DNA of 53,059 nucleotides from Burkholderiaceae bacterium (GTDB lineage Bacteria; Pseudomonadota; Gammaproteobacteria; Burkholderiales; Burkholderiaceae). The stretch covers positions 1 through 53,059 of the forward strand of contig CANHPL010000013.1 of NCBI GenBank assembly GCA_947462685.1. Reading direction: 5' to 3'. The notes beneath the pieces were generated by a model. It saw only the letters and a list, made by a program, of their open reading frames with translations, made no database searches and was not told where the DNA came from. Below, in pieces: positions 51,323 through 53,059 of this stretch. Positions within the stretch are counted from its first letter, which is position 1; every line of letters begins with the position of its first letter. Position numbers and translations under genes: made by a program.

Positions 51323-51358
51323 ATGGCTTTTAGTGAAGGAATGCTTACTAAAAACCCC
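51323..51358 (-). promoter_or_regulatory. Hairpin in the rplC leader
   Basis: TTTTAGT (51328-51334) and ACTAAAA (51347-51353) form a 7-bp stem with a 12-base loop in the 172-base rpsJ-rplC spacer, about 50 bases before rplC. On the minus strand no T run follows, so it is more a leader structure than a terminator. GTCGAC occurs twice nearer the gene (51293-51298 and 51303-51308). Confidence 0.35.
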
Positions 51359-51410
51359 ATTCTTGGTAATGCAACTACTAAACTTTCAAACAAATTTGGT
51401 AGAACTCAGC

Positions 51411-51439
51411 ATTCTATACAGTTTTTATTTGTTTGGCAA
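51411..51439 (-). promoter_or_regulatory. Internal S10-operon promoter upstream of rplC
   Basis: Minus strand: -35 TTGCCA (51434-51439), 17-base spacer, -10 TAGAAT (51411-51416); start near 51404, leaving a leader of about 130 bases before rplC. It begins 8 bases after the rpsJ stop. Confidence 0.55.
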
Positions 51440-51447
51440 GTATTTTT

Positions 51448-51759
51448 TTACTGCAATTTGATTTCTACATCAACTCCAGCTGGTAAATCCAACTTCATCA
51501 GAGCGTCTACTGTTTTTTCAGTAGGGTCAACGATATCCATTAATCGTAAATGTGTGCGGATTTCTAATTGATCGCGTGAGGTTTTATTAACGTGAGGTGA
51601 GCGCAGTATATCAAAACGCTCAATACGTGTTGGAAGTGGAACCGGCCCTTTAACAACAGCACCTGTTCTTTTTGCCGTATCCACGATTTCAGCAGCTGAC
51701 TGATCAATTAACCGGTAGTCAAAGGCTTTTAAACGAATTCTAATTTTTTGGCTTTGCAT
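51448..51759 (-). CDS. rpsJ: 30S ribosomal protein S10
   Basis: 103 residues from ATG at 51759 (AGGA 8 bases upstream; the ATG two codons earlier is too close to it). [46 protein letters not shown] (signature, about 27-42) and [11 protein letters not shown] are present. S10 also acts as NusE in antitermination. First gene of the S10 run after tuf. Confidence 0.97.
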   Translation of the reverse strand: MQSQKIRIRLKAFDYRLIDQSAAEIVDTAKRTGAVVKGPVPLPTRIERFDILRSPHVNKTSRDQLEIRTHLRLMDIVDPTEKTVDALMKLDLPAGVDVEIKLQ

Positions 51760-51791
51760 GTTCATTTCCTAAAGAGCATAGCGGCGCTGAC

Positions 51792-51838
51792 GCTAAATTA
51801 AATTTTTAGCAGGTTGTGTGCAGCGCACACACAACCTG
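51792..51838 (-). terminator. Tandem hairpins between tuf and rpsJ
   Basis: CAGGTTGTGTG (51810-51820) pairs with CACACAACCTG (51828-51838), 11 bp with a 7-base loop; directly after it on the minus strand GCTAAA (51792-51797) pairs with TTTAGC (51805-51810), an A/T-rich second stem. Likely a partial terminator or attenuator after tuf, since no separate promoter for rpsJ was found in the 93-base spacer. Confidence 0.55.
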
Positions 51839-51852
51839 TCATACAAAACTAC

Positions 51853-53043
51853 TTAAGCAATAATTTTAGAAACAACACCAGCACCAACGGTACGTCCACC
51901 TTCGCGAATCGCAAAACGTAGGCCTTCTTCCATCGCAATCGGTGCAATTAACTTCACACTAATTTCAACGTTATCACCAGGCATTACCATTTCTTTGTCT
52001 TTTGGCAATTCAATCGCACCAGTTACGTCCGTTGTACGGAAGTAAAACTGTGGACGATAGTTGTTAAAGAATGGTGTATGACGGCCACCCTCATCTTTCG
52101 ATAGGACATATACGCTGCCTGTAAATTCTGTGTGCGGCAAAATAGAACCTGGCTTACACAACACTTGACCACGCTCAACATCTTCACGCTTCGTACCACG
52201 TAACAAAATACCCACGTTATCGCCAGCTTGACCCTGATCTAATAACTTGCGGAACATCTCAACGCCTGTACATGTTGTCTTCTGTGTTGCACGAATACCA
52301 ACAATCTCAATCTCTTCGCCAACCTTCACAATCCCCCGCTCGATACGACCCGTCACCACCGTTCCACGACCAGAGATCGAGAACACGTCTTCTACGGGCA
52401 TCAAGAATGCGCCATCAATGGCACGCTCAGGTGTTGGAATATAGGTGTCCAATGCCTCTGCTAAGGCCATAATGGCTTCCTTGCCGAGTGGGCCTTCGTC
52501 GCCCTCTAATGCTAATTTTGCTGAACCTTTAATGATTGGCGTGTCATCGCCAGGGAAGTCATATTTCGACAACAACTCACGCACTTCCATTTCAACGAGT
52601 TCTAACAATTCTTCATCGTCAACCATGTCACATTTATTCAAAAACACAACGATATACGGCACACCAACCTGACGCGCAAGCAAAATGTGCTCACGTGTTT
52701 GTGGCATTGGACCATCGGCTGCTGAACATACTAAAATCGCGCCGTCCATTTGGGCTGCGCCTGTAATCATGTTCTTTACATAGTCAGCGTGGCCTGGGCA
52801 ATCAACGTGTGCGTAGTGACGATTTTGCGTCTCATACTCAACGTGTGCTGTGTTAATCGTAATACCACGCGCTTTCTCTTCTGGAGCTGCATCAATTTGG
52901 TCATACGCTTTTGCTTCGCCACCAAACGCTTTTGATAACACCGTCGTTATCGCTGCAGTTAATGTTGTCTTACCATGGTCAACGTGACCGATTGTTCCTA
53001 CGTTGACGTGCGGCTTCGTCCGCTCAAACTTCTCTTTTGCCAT
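51853..53043 (-). CDS. tuf: Translation elongation factor Tu
   Basis: 396 residues, full length. G1 [10 protein letters not shown] (about 19-28), switch I region [12 protein letters not shown] (about 60-71), G3 [12 protein letters not shown] (about 81-92), G4 NKCDMVDD (about 136-143) and the three-domain C-terminus ending VSKIIA. It delivers aminoacyl-tRNA to the ribosome. Betaproteobacteria commonly carry two tuf copies; this is the one before rpsJ. Only 16 bases of upstream sequence are in the window, so its promoter or fusA neighbour is not visible. Confidence 0.99.
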   Translation of the reverse strand: MAKEKFERTKPHVNVGTIGHVDHGKTTLTAAITTVLSKAFGGEAKAYDQIDAAPEEKARGITINTAHVEYETQNRHYAHVDCPGHADYVKNMITGAAQMDGAILVCSAADGPMPQTREHILLARQVGVPYIVVFLNKCDMVDDEELLELVEMEVRELLSKYDFPGDDTPIIKGSAKLALEGDEGPLGKEAIMALAEALDTYIPTPERAIDGAFLMPVEDVFSISGRGTVVTGRIERGIVKVGEEIEIVGIRATQKTTCTGVEMFRKLLDQGQAGDNVGILLRGTKREDVERGQVLCKPGSILPHTEFTGSVYVLSKDEGGRHTPFFNNYRPQFYFRTTDVTGAIELPKDKEMVMPGDNVEISVKLIAPIAMEEGLRFAIREGGRTVGAGVVSKIIA

Positions 53044-53059
53044 TTTTAGCCTCTACTCA

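Overview
The window reads as the chromosome of a low-GC betaproteobacterium of the order Burkholderiales, most likely Polynucleobacter or a close relative. The reasons are the gene order (tat–HIT–his–murA–ibaG–ABC–mla; gltBD; ponA; aroK–aroB–dgt; cyaY–lptM–lysA; engB–hemB–dsbD–cutA; rplQ back to tuf), a Burkholderiales-type TatB C-terminal tail, short-form HisG, and A+T-rich spacers with very tight packing. The species call is inference; no rRNA or tRNA gene is seen. No intergenic stretch exceeds about 300 bases.

Layout. 1-92 is the start of an outer-membrane porin running off the left edge. 351-9061 holds tatCBA, a HIT protein and the histidine pathway (hisE, I, F, A, H, B, D, G on the minus strand), with hisC alone flipped to the plus strand. 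9102-16172 holds murA, an IbaG/BolA protein, a YadGH-type ABC exporter and mlaBCADEF, for outer-membrane lipid asymmetry. 16221-17030 is a stand-alone metal-dependent cyclase/formamidase-like hydrolase. 17257-23504 is gltD-gltB, glutamate synthase. 23679-26500 is ponA (PBP1A) followed two bases later by a REP-transposase-like gene that has lost its HUH histidines. 26693-28341 is a two-gene unit: a bitopic protein with a PilP/GspC-like C-terminus and a very short PilQ-type secretin. 28392-31128 is aroK-aroB-dgt. 31125-37436 holds cyaY, lptM, lysA, a dihaem cytochrome c, engB, hemB, dsbD and cutA. 37539-53043 is one minus-strand run of the alpha, spc and S10 ribosomal operons with rpoA, secY, infA and tuf.

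How it works together. The left half couples envelope building (Tat export, peptidoglycan precursor and polymerisation, Mla lipid transport, porin) with histidine and glutamate synthesis; the right half is the transcription/translation core. Convergent and adjacent genes are packed so tightly that several terminator hairpins overlap stop codons (lysA/cytochrome c, hemB/dsbD, gltD, hisC/hisD). Two genes (hisB, aroK) have sigma-70-like -10 boxes placed so that transcription should start at the A of the start codon.

Most unusual items: the minimal secretin plus PilP-like partner where a full pilMNOPQ cluster would be expected; the HUH-less transposase relative joined to ponA with a GGGGACAGAG palindrome beside it; hisC inverted inside the his cluster; and a 14-bp perfect palindrome in the ponA/secretin divergent region.
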